Positions 26,301 through 33,997 of a stretch of 42,475 nt of DNA are shown piece after piece; positions within the stretch are counted from its first letter, which is position 1; every line of letters begins with the position of its first letter. Both the position numbers and the translations under genes were made by a program. Below the pieces are notes generated by a model. The model was not told the DNA's origin. It searched no databases and saw nothing but the letters and a program-made list of their open reading frames with translations. The DNA is taken from assembly GCA_964647825.1 (NCBI GenBank), contig CAZYJL010000011.1, forward strand, positions 1 to 42,475, written 5' to 3'. The stretch is from VFKI01 sp964647825 (GTDB lineage Bacteria > Pseudomonadota > Gammaproteobacteria > DSM-16500).

Positions 26301-26596
26301 AATTTGACGTTATCCCCGGCATCCGCAAAGCCACCACCAAGATCAATCACGCCTTCCGTATTAGGCAACGCATAATCTTGTAAAAAAGAATCGCCGCGCC
26401 AATACACCCGATTCGCTAGAACACCCGTGGCAGCGGAGAGCTTGCCGAGTCGCTGAATATCATAAAAAAAAATGGATTTTTGTAACGCTTCACCATAATT
26501 CGGTGAAGCAGCAAAAGCGGGAGAGAGCACACACGAGAAAAATAATCCAATTAAAGCAAGCATAAACCATTGTCGGATCTTACTCAAACACTGCAT
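23312..26596 (-). CDS. Secreted GH9 endoglucanase with CBM3-like domain and three repeated C-terminal modules
   Basis: The 1094-aa product has a signal peptide (residues 1-29, ending SPAFA). A glycoside hydrolase family 9 domain (~32-505) carries the catalytic Asp pair in FADAGDNVKF (Asp92, Asp95), the HPHH-type motif NPHHATAQGRW, and the proton donor in GNEVALDYNAGFTGAL. Then comes a CBM3-like domain (~525-680; NHSAWPARVSKNLAVRYFLN, YYVEVWFKDIPIYPGG), as in GH9-CBM3c cellulases. Three modules of ~95 aa follow (~690-985), each with a conserved Cys pair (for example DAKCTG and GGQCQSTLS), and an unrecognised C-terminal domain. The enzyme should cut cellulose outside the cell. Start: GGGAGG before the ATG. 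It lies 51 nt downstream of serA on the same strand. Confidence 0.92.
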   Translation of the reverse strand: MQCLSKIRQWFMLALIGLFFSCVLSPAFAASPNYGEALQKSIFFYDIQRLGKLSAATGVLANRVYWRGDSFLQDYALPNTEGVIDLGGGFADAGDNVKFNFPMAASMTLLAWGVVDFQNAYTQSGQLQAILANLRWGTDYLLKCWDAKNSRLYGQVSPDSVSAEHSALWMPFEVVDQASIDKKLPRYGYYVDVVHPGTDLAGETVAALAASSLAFKATDPVYAQTLLNTAKAIYNTLVNVPTKGKYSENMGRVSDGGWLKADVALFYNSWSGYEDEVAWSAMWLYRATQDPTYLAVAEKYVPFGNTISTLSWDDKSYGTYLLMAKFLPSTNANQLKAKQSAQAWLDAWSKGSTDHIFSAGGLAIASALAPWGNARYAATTAFGALLYDTYFSVNTYDAFAKKQIDYILGVNPKNQSFICGMGPNFPKNPHHATAQGRWSGNNDVQHPEDNRHIAYGGLVGGPKDANDTWVDDRNDYIGNEVALDYNAGFTGALAALYAEYGGATLPASQFPPTAVLENPPADQIFTNGSVQSAQSSGGTSSIQVSLLATNHSAWPARVSKNLAVRYFLNLADKPAGGTVAVSTYSTDARAVISPLTLFDAAKQIYYVEVWFKDIPIYPGGDERSISSKETQLQFRFSWNHDYTKDWSYAGLGSNNVYKSVKNVPVYEVNNGRYTLLYGTEPASVPQGNLTLSFPSGVPAQCLGGTDSLILSSGDKPQFTLGNTAFTYTMPVGGPYTAALGSATQPILVTGGICKGTLSANTVSVPGNLSASYLFTPTPAPDQGTLQLTVATASDAKCTGAVDTLYVDGSLTGSTFTLPAGLNKTLLTGNHTLKLASETGIAVTGGQCQSTLSVSQVTIVKNTTSTVTVTYRYQAAPATGTLRLSVATGSDTRCANAADTLYLDGSTTGTGFTVSNGVSRVVATGLHTVALASANAIPAGGGQTGTCTSTLSAAQAMITANQTSTLTVTYQYKGTTGGTCMLVTPTITSIPMWDVKVDIFQVGVKFSGFPVDGSGNVVMNGTLLMKNNVRQIWADQGLSFTTTNKTVGIAGKMYANTGAGTFNLQGFLNDGTPVAMKVGDNPVESLVMNGVICGQ

Positions 26597-26647
26597 AAGG
26601 ACCTCCCTGTCCTCAAAAACTCTATACAGCCTACTGCGAAATGGTTG

Positions 26648-27832
26648 TTACTGACAAGCCATTCCTAATTTACGCAAACGAATCATCCCTTCGATTTTCG
26701 CCAGTGTTTGCAATAAAGAAGTATCAATTTCTGAATCCACATCAACAAGTGTATACGCAATCGTCTGACATGAGCCATTCTGTAATCCGACAATATTCAT
26801 TTTTAACGCTGCTAATTTGGCTGTAATTTGCGCCACCATCCCTGGACAATTTTCATGTGTGAAGGCAATGCGTTGTGCCGATGGATGATCAGGTAAAGCA
26901 ATATTAGGGAAATTTACGGCATTCTCTAAAATACCTTTTTCTAAAAAATTTCTTACTTGATTCACGATCATCACTGCACAATTTTCTTCTGCTTCACGGG
27001 TGGATGCACCCAAATGAGGAAAACTAATGACGCGAGGATGCGATTTTAATAACAAATTTGGAAAATCGTTCACATAGGCTGAGATTTTTTCTGCCTCTAG
27101 TGCCGCCAAAATAGCTTGCGAATCAACAATTTCACCGCGTGAAAAATTCAACAATACTGCACCTTTTTTTATATTTTGTAATGCATTTTGTCCAATCATG
27201 CCACGTGTCGCATCAATTAATGGCACGTGTAGTGTAACAAAATCTGAGGTCGCTAATAATGTCTCAATCGTTTGCGCTTGCCGCACGTCGGAAGATAATT
27301 CCCACGCATTTTTTACCGTAATTGCGGGATCATAACCTTGAATATGCATCCCTAATTGTGCTGCTGAATTAGCTACTTTCACACCAATATTCCCTAGCCC
27401 AATCACACCTAATGTTTTACCGCGTAATTCAAAACCTGCAAATTGTTTTTTATTTTTTTCGACTAGGGTATTTAATTCATTCTCATTCACAGCATTTAAT
27501 GCACGTACATACTCTGCCGCCGAAATTAAATGACGACTTGCCATCAACATCGCAGCGATAACTAATTCACGCACTGCATTTGTATTCGCACCCGGTGTAT
27601 TCATCACTGGAATACCTAAACGCGCAAATTTTTCTAATGGAATCGTATTCGTCCCTACACCCGCGCGGCCCACCACAGCAACAGACTCCGATAGAGGAAA
27701 ATCATGCATATCGTGTGAACGGACTAAAATCGCATCCGGTTGCGCGATAGTGTCTGCAATATGATAAGATTCCGCCGGAAAACGAGCAAGGCCAGCATTG
27801 GCCAAGGAATTGAGCACCTGAATGCGATACAT
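26648..27832 (-). CDS. serA: D-3-phosphoglycerate dehydrogenase
   Basis: The 394-aa enzyme oxidises 3-phosphoglycerate with NAD+ in the first step of serine synthesis. It shows VGRAGVGTNTIPLE and NTPGANTNAVRELV, the Rossmann motif GVIGLGNIGVKVANSAAQLG, the catalytic-region segments LNFSRGEIVD and ISFPHLGASTREAEENCA, and a C-terminal ACT domain (~322-394, FTHENCPGMVAQITAKL). It is the short type without the intervening ASB domain. AGGAGAT lies eight bases before the ATG. It is divergent from a serB-like gene with only 42 nt between starts, a fitting pair for serine synthesis. Confidence 0.92.
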   Translation of the reverse strand: MYRIQVLNSLANAGLARFPAESYHIADTIAQPDAILVRSHDMHDFPLSESVAVVGRAGVGTNTIPLEKFARLGIPVMNTPGANTNAVRELVIAAMLMASRHLISAAEYVRALNAVNENELNTLVEKNKKQFAGFELRGKTLGVIGLGNIGVKVANSAAQLGMHIQGYDPAITVKNAWELSSDVRQAQTIETLLATSDFVTLHVPLIDATRGMIGQNALQNIKKGAVLLNFSRGEIVDSQAILAALEAEKISAYVNDFPNLLLKSHPRVISFPHLGASTREAEENCAVMIVNQVRNFLEKGILENAVNFPNIALPDHPSAQRIAFTHENCPGMVAQITAKLAALKMNIVGLQNGSCQTIAYTLVDVDSEIDTSLLQTLAKIEGMIRLRKLGMACQ

Positions 27833-27874
27833 TTTATACCTATCTCCTAAAAAGTAACGTGAGAAAAAATCGCT

Positions 27875-28642
27875 ATGCTACCAAAAGACTGGCAACTACC
27901 GCTTCCTCTTGATGCAATTATTTTTGATTGCGATGGCACCTTATCTCGCATCGAAGGCATTGATACACTTGCAAGTTGGCACCATGTGGCTGAACCTGTC
28001 AAAGCATTGACAGCCCGCGCAATGGCAGAAACAGGTCTCACACCAACTATCTATCATGAACGTTTACACATGACACGTCCTTCACAGCATGACATGATAC
28101 GCCTTGGTAAAAAGTATATTGCTGAACTCACCGAAGATACGCAGTCAGTCATTCGTACGTTACAAAAACTTGAGAAAAAAATTTATATTATTTCTGCAGG
28201 ATTAACGCCATCCATCTTACTACTTGGAAATTTTCTAAATATAGAACAATCCCATGTTTTTGCGGTAAATATCCAATTTGATACAGAAGGTCATTATATT
28301 GATTTTGATAGAAACTCGCCGCTTGCCACCAATCAAGGCAAATGTGTTATTGTCAATCAATTAAAAAAACAGCATGAGAATATCGGCTATATTGGTGATG
28401 GCTTAAATGACTGTCCAGTCATGCCACTTGTTAATCGCTTTGTTGGTTACGGCGGTGCTTATTTTCGTGAAACAATTGCTGCACGTTGTCAATATTATAT
28501 TACTTCAGCCTCTATGGCACCTCTGCTACCACTCATTCTCACAGCGAAAGAATCTTCTCAATTGCAATCCATGGATAGGACACTTTGGGAAAAAGGATAT
28601 TATATGCTATTGAATAATAATGTACGTTTCTCTTCTCTGTGA
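27875..28642 (+). CDS. serB: HAD-superfamily phosphatase, probable phosphoserine phosphatase
   Basis: The 255-aa product has all four HAD motifs: DCDGTLS (nucleophile Asp18, acid Asp20), IISAGLT (motif II Ser), a Lys in NQGKCVIVNQ (motif III) and YIGDGLNDCPVM (motif IV). A cap between motifs I and II contains EGIDTLASWH. Phosphoserine phosphatase activity, the last step of serine synthesis, is inferred from motif order and from divergence with serA; other small-phosphate substrates are possible. No strong Shine-Dalgarno is seen (GTGAG about ten bases upstream), and at least one of the two divergent promoters must lie inside a coding region because the gap is 42 nt. Confidence 0.75.
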   Translation: MLPKDWQLPLPLDAIIFDCDGTLSRIEGIDTLASWHHVAEPVKALTARAMAETGLTPTIYHERLHMTRPSQHDMIRLGKKYIAELTEDTQSVIRTLQKLEKKIYIISAGLTPSILLLGNFLNIEQSHVFAVNIQFDTEGHYIDFDRNSPLATNQGKCVIVNQLKKQHENIGYIGDGLNDCPVMPLVNRFVGYGGAYFRETIAARCQYYITSASMAPLLPLILTAKESSQLQSMDRTLWEKGYYMLLNNNVRFSSL

Positions 28643-28740
28643 AATGATAAAACAAATAATATAATTTATTTTATGCTAGAATAAAAAAAACAATTTATAT
28701 AAATGACGTATTTTTTTATATTTCTATGGAATCATAAATA

Positions 28741-29232
28741 ATGATAACGCCACGCATTATTAAGAAATACCCGAATCGACGCCTGTATGATACAGAAGCA
28801 AGTTGCTATATTAAACTTGATGATATTAAAAAATTAGTCATTGCTAACCAACCTTTTTGTGTGATTGATAATCGAACAGAAGAAGATGTGACATGTTATA
28901 TTTTATTGCAAATTATCAATGAAGAAGAAACAGGACAATCACCTTTTTTTACCCGCGAAATCTTACAAGCGATTATTCGATTTTATGGTAATCCACTACA
29001 ACAATCGATGCGAGAATTTTTAGAAAAGGGATTTGCTTCATTCGCCAGCTTGCAACCAAATATAAAAGACTATTTACAAAAATTCCAACAAGCAGCCAAT
29101 AGTCAAAACCCTCTCGAAAAAATCACAGAATTAACAAAAGAAAATATTGCACTATGGCAGTCTTTTTTCAATAAAACAGAAACAGATCATTCGAATGATT
29201 CGGAAAAAAATAAAAATCGTAAAAATAGGTAA
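28741..29232 (+). CDS. phaR: Polyhydroxyalkanoate synthesis repressor PhaR
   Basis: The 163-aa protein begins with the PhaR DNA-binding signature RIIKKYPNRRLYDTEASCYI and LDDIKKLV, followed by the accumulation-regulator segment (ILLQIINEEE, FFTREILQAIIRFYGN). PhaR binds both DNA and polyhydroxybutyrate granules and represses phasin and pha genes. The C-terminal ~40 residues are polar. Its stop codon TAA (29230-29232) lies inside the terminal GTAAC of repeat copy B, so the element border now defines the gene end. A possible extended -10 (TGCTAGAAT at 28674-28682) lies upstream without a good -35. Confidence 0.92.
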   Translation: MITPRIIKKYPNRRLYDTEASCYIKLDDIKKLVIANQPFCVIDNRTEEDVTCYILLQIINEEETGQSPFFTREILQAIIRFYGNPLQQSMREFLEKGFASFASLQPNIKDYLQKFQQAANSQNPLEKITELTKENIALWQSFFNKTETDHSNDSEKNKNRKNR

Positions 29233-29411
29233 CTACTCAGGTAGTCAGGATTTTTTACTTGACTGCATAACACGAGTCCCGCAGAGACAGTACTTTATTC
29301 AAGCTGCGCCCTTTCATGATTTATGAAGGGCATTTCCATTGGTAAAATGCAACCTGCTGTTGGGCGATGGCGGTCAGTCAAGTTAAAAAATCTGACTACC
29401 TGAGTAGTTAC
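29229..29411 (-). repeat. Long-hairpin intergenic element, copy B (183 bp)
   Basis: Both ends read GTAACTACTCAGGTAGTCAG, and pairing continues through a T-run into ACTTGACTG. The core is the second subtype, shared with copy C in opposite orientation, with CTTGACTGCATAACACG at the left and GCGGTCAGTCAAG at the right. It lies between the convergent phaR and MBL-fold genes and supplies the phaR stop codon. Confidence 0.85.
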
Positions 29412-29419
29412 AAAAATAG

Positions 29420-29462
29420 TCAATATTAGTAATAGCTCAGGTAGCAATGTTGCGCTTATTCA
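29420..29462. repeat. Solo terminus or remnant of the long-hairpin element family
   Basis: GTAATAGCTCAGGTAG repeats the terminal consensus of copies E and B. It is followed by AATGTTG and CAACATT, a 7-bp stem with a short loop and no core. It sits just before the stop of the MBL-fold gene and could serve as its terminator. Confidence 0.45.
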
Positions 29463-29473
29463 ACATTCGCGTT

Positions 29474-30358
29474 TTACACATAAATTCGATCGCCCTCATG
29501 TGGAGCAAAACAACGCGTCTTGGAACGATAGGATTTTAAATACGCGCGCGCTTTTTTTAATTTTAAATCAATTTCTCTATCCATTTGCGCAGGATCATGA
29601 TGAAATAAAAAAACGCGCTGAACATTTGCTGCATGTACTAACTTCATCGTATGACTTACCGAAGAATGCCCCCAACCCATTTTCTTTTCGTATTCATGAT
29701 CCATATAGGTTGTATCAATTACCACACTCTCTGCATTGTGAATAAATTTTTTCAGTCGCTCAATATACACCGCATCGAAATGGACAGACTCTTCAGGATA
29801 CAATTCATTATCTGCAATATAGCAAAATGCTTTATTTTGATATGAAATTCGGTAACCCATGCAACCGCCAGGATGATTCAATAGGAACGTTTCAACCTGC
29901 AAAGGACCTATAAAAAATGTCTCTTCACCTAAATTACGAAAAGAAAGTGTTGCCATAAATTCATTAATTGTCACGGGAAAATAAATACTATCCATTTGAC
30001 CAGAAATTAAAGCTCGAATATCCATTGCACCATGCGTTGTCCCCATAATCTCAAAAACATTATGCGCCATATATAACGGTTCAAAAAAAGGTAAGCCATT
30101 AATATGATCATAGTGTGGATGCGAAATAAAAATTTTTGCATCTAATGGGAAACGATTTTCATGAACGAGAAAACGTGAAAGCTCTTTAATCCCTGTGCCG
30201 GCATCAAAAATGAGAAAATATTTCCCTACTGTTAACGTAATACAACTGGTGTTCCCACCATATCGCACCGTTTTTTTTCCTGGAACCGGTAACGTCCCTC
30301 GCACACCCCAAAATTGTACTTGCATGCGTTCATCATTCGACGGCTGCTTTCTATCCAT
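29474..30358 (-). CDS. MBL-fold metallohydrolase
   Basis: The product (294 aa from MDRKQPS) is a metallo-beta-lactamase-fold enzyme. It has QFWGVRGTLPVPG and YGGNTSCI at the start, the metal site SHPHYDHINGLPFF, LLNHPGGCMGYRI, YIADNELYP (bridging Asp) and FLFHHDP near the end. This arrangement resembles PhnP/phosphodiesterase-like MBL proteins, but the substrate is unknown. An upstream ATG at 30382 has no Shine-Dalgarno, whereas GGAGAG lies about ten bases before 30358, so I prefer the shorter form. It converges on phaR with element copy B between. Confidence 0.82.
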   Translation of the reverse strand: MDRKQPSNDERMQVQFWGVRGTLPVPGKKTVRYGGNTSCITLTVGKYFLIFDAGTGIKELSRFLVHENRFPLDAKIFISHPHYDHINGLPFFEPLYMAHNVFEIMGTTHGAMDIRALISGQMDSIYFPVTINEFMATLSFRNLGEETFFIGPLQVETFLLNHPGGCMGYRISYQNKAFCYIADNELYPEESVHFDAVYIERLKKFIHNAESVVIDTTYMDHEYEKKMGWGHSSVSHTMKLVHAANVQRVFLFHHDPAQMDREIDLKLKKARAYLKSYRSKTRCFAPHEGDRIYV

Positions 30359-30439
30359 GAAAGCGACTCTCCATTTATTCATAAACGCGTACTAAAAAAT
30401 TATCGCCTTACTTTTCGCATAAATCAAAGAGCGTTACTC

Positions 30440-30949
30440 TTAGCCAGCCATCAAATCCACACGCTCCCATGTTTGGGACCGTCCAAAAAGTGGGACACCG
30501 ATATAACCATGTACGCGTAATTTTTTTCCATTCTCTGCTAATCGCAAAGAACACTTATAGGTTTTACCATTTTCAGGATCAAGAATTTCGCCTTGCCCCC
30601 ATTGTTTTTCCAAAGGCTTTAAACCTGACAAAATAACCATGCCAACAATTGGTTGATTGTGCCATTTTCCTCTGCACGCAACACAGCGTTTATCAGGAGA
30701 TTCACCTTGCTTTGGAAAAATTTGGATGACTTCACCCGCAAGTTGCTGATTTTGTGTTCGCCAGATACGAATAATACTCTTTGGCTTACCTGTCACATCA
30801 TCGATTGTTCGCCAATAGCCTATTGGCGTTGCTGTATTACTTTGCGCTATCGCCACAGACCCTAAAAGGGTTTGCATCATGCAACCCAACAACAAAACAG
30901 CCACTAAATACTTTTTAAGCGTATGTTTGCCTACCTGCATCATCATCAC
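30440..30949 (-). CDS. DUF2147 periplasmic protein
   Basis: The ~169-aa product has a signal peptide (KKYLVAVLLLGCMMQTLLGS, cut near VAIAQ). DUF2147 features follow: GYWRTIDDVTGKPKSIIRIW, RCVACRGKWHNQPIVGMVIL, ILDPENGKTYKCSLRL and LRVHGYIGVPLFGRSQTWER. The two-Cys RCVAC motif may form a disulfide or bind metal. Function is unknown; members are often small exported proteins of stress regulons. The start is a GTG followed by three ATG codons inside the adk 3' end; GGGAG just upstream suits the second or third ATG (30943/30940). The overlap with adk (35 nt) suggests translational coupling. Confidence 0.85.
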   Translation of the reverse strand: MMMMQVGKHTLKKYLVAVLLLGCMMQTLLGSVAIAQSNTATPIGYWRTIDDVTGKPKSIIRIWRTQNQQLAGEVIQIFPKQGESPDKRCVACRGKWHNQPIVGMVILSGLKPLEKQWGQGEILDPENGKTYKCSLRLAENGKKLRVHGYIGVPLFGRSQTWERVDLMAG

Positions 30950-31622
30950 TCCCTGAAGAAATTATCGATTGTTTTATTGCTTGCAGAATATGTTGTTTCA
31001 CCGTTTCAACATCTGCTGTGCCATCGATCCGAATATATTTTGGTGCGTGTACGTTATCAACGGCTGCTTGTTCAGCATAATAGTTTACTAATTTTTCTGT
31101 TTGCTCGTGATACAGTTTTATGCGTTTCAGCACGGTTTCTTCTGTGTCGTCCGGACGCTGCACCAGCGGCTCACCAGTGATATCATCTAAGCCTTCTCGC
31201 TTTGGCGGCTGATGGACAACATGGTATACGCGACCTGAAGCAGGATGCACACGACGGCCGGCTAATCGCTCAACGAGTACTGCATCAGGCACATGAATTT
31301 CTATCACATAATCAAGATCAATTTGATTTTGCTGCAAGGCATCAGCCTGTTCTAACGTACGAGGAAAACCATCTAACAAAAAACCATTCGCACAATCTGG
31401 CTGTCTCAAACGATCACTGACAAGCGCTATCATCATTTCATCAGACACCAAGCCACCCTCAGCCACCGTTTTCTGCACTTGCTGGCCTAACGGCGTGCCC
31501 GCTTTTATTGCCGCACGCAAAATATCACCGGTTGAAATTTGCGGAATATGACATGCTTCCATAATGAACTTGGCTTGAGTCCCTTTCCCCGCCCCTGGAC
31601 ATCCAAGCAGAATCAGACGCAT
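30915..31622 (-). CDS. adk: Adenylate kinase
   Basis: The 235-aa enzyme interconverts ATP + AMP and 2 ADP. Motifs are the P-loop GCPGAGKGT (residues 7-15, with Cys8 where most have Ala), ISTGDILRAAI, LLDGFPRTLEQAD, and a long LID (GRRVHPASGRVYH, DDITGEPLVQRPDD). It is about 20 residues longer than the common 214-aa form. The extra tail (IISSGSDDDAGRQTYA) is polar and overlaps the start of the DUF2147 gene. The ATG at 31622 has no strong Shine-Dalgarno (AAGGGG about six bases away). Confidence 0.95.
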   Translation of the reverse strand: MRLILLGCPGAGKGTQAKFIMEACHIPQISTGDILRAAIKAGTPLGQQVQKTVAEGGLVSDEMMIALVSDRLRQPDCANGFLLDGFPRTLEQADALQQNQIDLDYVIEIHVPDAVLVERLAGRRVHPASGRVYHVVHQPPKREGLDDITGEPLVQRPDDTEETVLKRIKLYHEQTEKLVNYYAEQAAVDNVHAPKYIRIDGTADVETVKQHILQAIKQSIISSGSDDDAGRQTYA

Positions 31623-31708
31623 TATCTAAACACCCCTTCCAATTTGACCCAAAATAGGCCGCCTATTCTAGTAGACAATCGGGAAAAATGGCTAGAAATT
31701 TCCACCTT

Positions 31709-32257
31709 CTATTCTTCCACCCGCCCAGTAAAGGGTATTCCCCTTGTATACTGTTTAAGAATTGTTAAAGCATACTGACTACCTGTCTCTCGCCAAAGTT
31801 CATAAGCTTCTAGTGGCATAAGACAAGATTGCATATCTTGCTGACGGATAGATTGCAAAACATCCATCAACGGCACGAACTGCTGCTCCAAACTAGCATA
31901 TAAATCATTCTCCTTCTCTGAAATCACTCGATAAGCCAAACGCCCAAGGTTGACGAAATAACTAATACGCACAAGCCGCTTAGTCGCCACTCGAGGATAA
32001 AGCCCCGACAAGAGTAAACATCGATCACCCACACCCTGCAAAACAACCGTCCGTAGGGTTGGCGACAAATGCATCCCTTCAAGAAAAGTCGGTGCAACAC
32101 GCTGATTCGCAAGATCTGTCCGGCTTAGATAGCGTGCCAACAAAAAAACCAAATAAGTCTCCATCTCTGCATTAAGCGAGACCGAACAAGATGCTTCAGC
32201 ATCATGTATCATCTGTAGCCATAATGCAGTATCGGTGGAATGCGTTAAAATCTGCAT
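31709..32257 (-). CDS. Conserved-looking hypothetical protein, 182 aa
   Basis: I do not recognise a named domain. The protein is soluble, mainly helical in appearance, without signal peptide or membrane segment. Distinct blocks are MHLSPTLRTVVLQGVGDRCL, LLSGLYPRVATKRLVR and SYFVNLGRLAYRVIS; these look like conserved family motifs rather than random sequence. GAGGTC lies eight bases before the ATG. It is divergent from lpxH with about 70 nt between starts and lies downstream of nothing on its own strand, so it is likely monocistronic. Confidence 0.7.
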   Translation of the reverse strand: MQILTHSTDTALWLQMIHDAEASCSVSLNAEMETYLVFLLARYLSRTDLANQRVAPTFLEGMHLSPTLRTVVLQGVGDRCLLLSGLYPRVATKRLVRISYFVNLGRLAYRVISEKENDLYASLEQQFVPLMDVLQSIRQQDMQSCLMPLEAYELWRETGSQYALTILKQYTRGIPFTGRVEE

Positions 32258-32329
32258 ATAAAGACCTCGTTGGGCGAACCCTCACTTTAAGTATAGAATA
32301 CGATGAGACTTATTGCTCTTGGTAATCCT

Positions 32330-33082
32330 ATGAAAACAGCTTTTATTTCCGACCTCCATTTATCGGCTAACCACCCTGAAAATACTTCATTATTTTTACA
32401 TTTTATGGAAGATTGCATTAATAACAATCTTGATGCGTTATATATTCTAGGTGATTTTTTTGACTATTGGATAGGTGATGATCTGATTCGCCCGCATGAA
32501 AAAGAGATTATCCATGCACTCCATCAAGCGACCCGAAAAGGGTTGCCAATTTATTTCATGCACGGCAACCGCGATTTTCTTATTAGCAAAAATTTTTTAC
32601 GTGCCAGCGGCTGTCAGCTCATACCAGAAGAACACGTCATTTCTCTCTATGGCATACCCACACTGTTGATGCATGGTGACACGCTATGTACGCAAGATGT
32701 TACTTATCTAAAATTTCGTCGCTTTGCACATCACCCTGTTATTAAAAAATGTTTTTTATGCTTACCGCGCTTTATCAGAGAACGTATTACCAAAAATCTA
32801 CGTCAAAAAAGTAATCTCTATACAGCAAAAACAGATGCCAAGTTAATGGATGTTACCTCCACTGCAGTCGTCGCCGTGTTACAAAAATATCAATCATTCC
32901 ACCTTATTCACGGCCATACACACTTGCCTGCTACCCATACATTTATACTAAATAATCAACACGCAACACGTACAGTGCTACCCGCATGGCACACACAAGG
33001 CGGGGCATTGATTTGTCATGCAGACGGATCACAACAAACTAAATTTTTCTCTCTACCGCATTACCTTTCGCCTTTTAAATAA
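32330..33082 (+). CDS. lpxH: UDP-2,3-diacylglucosamine diphosphatase
   Basis: This calcineurin-like phosphoesterase removes UMP from UDP-2,3-diacylglucosamine in lipid A synthesis. Metal-binding motifs are ISDLHL, LGDFFDYWIGDD, MHGNRDFLI, LMHGDTLC and HGHTHLPA, in LpxH order. An upstream ATG at 32303 would add nine residues (MRLIALGNP), but LpxH proteins start right before the FIADLHL strand, so 32330 (MKTAFISDLHL) fits better. Neither has a strong Shine-Dalgarno. Length (~250 aa) is normal. Its presence indicates an outer membrane with lipopolysaccharide. Confidence 0.92.
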   Translation: MKTAFISDLHLSANHPENTSLFLHFMEDCINNNLDALYILGDFFDYWIGDDLIRPHEKEIIHALHQATRKGLPIYFMHGNRDFLISKNFLRASGCQLIPEEHVISLYGIPTLLMHGDTLCTQDVTYLKFRRFAHHPVIKKCFLCLPRFIRERITKNLRQKSNLYTAKTDAKLMDVTSTAVVAVLQKYQSFHLIHGHTHLPATHTFILNNQHATRTVLPAWHTQGGALICHADGSQQTKFFSLPHYLSPFK

Positions 33083-33221
33083 TGCGCTATATTTAAAAAA
33101 TCTCTTAGTTATTCCGGAATAACCCTAACGATGATCAGGTTAATGCTAGGTTCGATTTATTAATGCTCATGATACGATTTTTTCTCTAGGATTCAGCTTC
33201 GCAGCGACAGCAAGGAGACAC

Positions 33222-33974
33222 ATGTCCATGAAAAATAGGATAGCCGTTGTCACAGGCGGTATGGGTGGTATTGGGACCGCTATTTGTCAGCACCTTCATG
33301 CACAAAATTCAAGAGTCATTGCTACCTATCATCGTAACGGCGATCATGAAAGCGCGCGAGCTTGGCAAGCAGAACAACGCAAAGCCGGATTTGATATTGC
33401 GATTAAACACGTCGATGTCACCGATTTTGGTATGTGCGCGCAAATGATCATGGAAGTCGAAGAAGAATATGGCGCGATTGATATTCTGGTCAATAATGCC
33501 GGCATTACTTGTGATGTACCACTCTGTCGCATGCAACCAGAACAATGGAAAAGTGTGCTAGAGACTAATCTAGATAGTATTTTTAACGTCACACGTCACG
33601 TGATTAACGGCATGGTAGAACGTTATTATGGCCGCATTATTAATATTTCGTCGATCAACGGACAGAAAGGCCAATATGGTCAATCCAATTATGCTGCTTC
33701 TAAAGCCGGCATCCATGGATTTACGAAGAGTCTCGCACAAGAAGTCGCTTCGCGCGGCATTACTGTCAATACCATTTCACCTGGCTATATTGAAACCGAA
33801 ATGGTGTTAGCTGTCCCCGAATTAATACGTGAAAAAATTATCAAACAAATCCCCGTCGGGCGTCTTGGTCGACCACAAGAAATTGCTCGAGCGGTCACAT
33901 TTCTTGCTTCACATGAAAGTAGCTTTATTACCGGCTCTAATTTAACAATCAATGGTGGACAATATTTATTGTAG
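33222..33974 (+). CDS. phaB: Acetoacetyl-CoA reductase (PhaB type)
   Basis: The 250-aa short-chain dehydrogenase has the NADPH-binding VTGGMGGIGTAI, NNAGIT, the catalytic NISSINGQKGQYGQSNYAASK (Ser, Tyr, Lys) and INGGQYL at the end. QKGQFGQTNYSAAK-like sequence after the Ser and the ITCDVPLCRM segment are typical of PhaB, which reduces acetoacetyl-CoA to (R)-3-hydroxybutyryl-CoA for polyhydroxybutyrate. FabG is the main alternative, but phaR and phaA nearby favour PhaB. CAAGGAG lies eight bases before the ATG. Confidence 0.88.
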   Translation: MSMKNRIAVVTGGMGGIGTAICQHLHAQNSRVIATYHRNGDHESARAWQAEQRKAGFDIAIKHVDVTDFGMCAQMIMEVEEEYGAIDILVNNAGITCDVPLCRMQPEQWKSVLETNLDSIFNVTRHVINGMVERYYGRIINISSINGQKGQYGQSNYAASKAGIHGFTKSLAQEVASRGITVNTISPGYIETEMVLAVPELIREKIIKQIPVGRLGRPQEIARAVTFLASHESSFITGSNLTINGGQYLL

Positions 33975-33997
33975 TGACGAAATGCTAACGATACACT

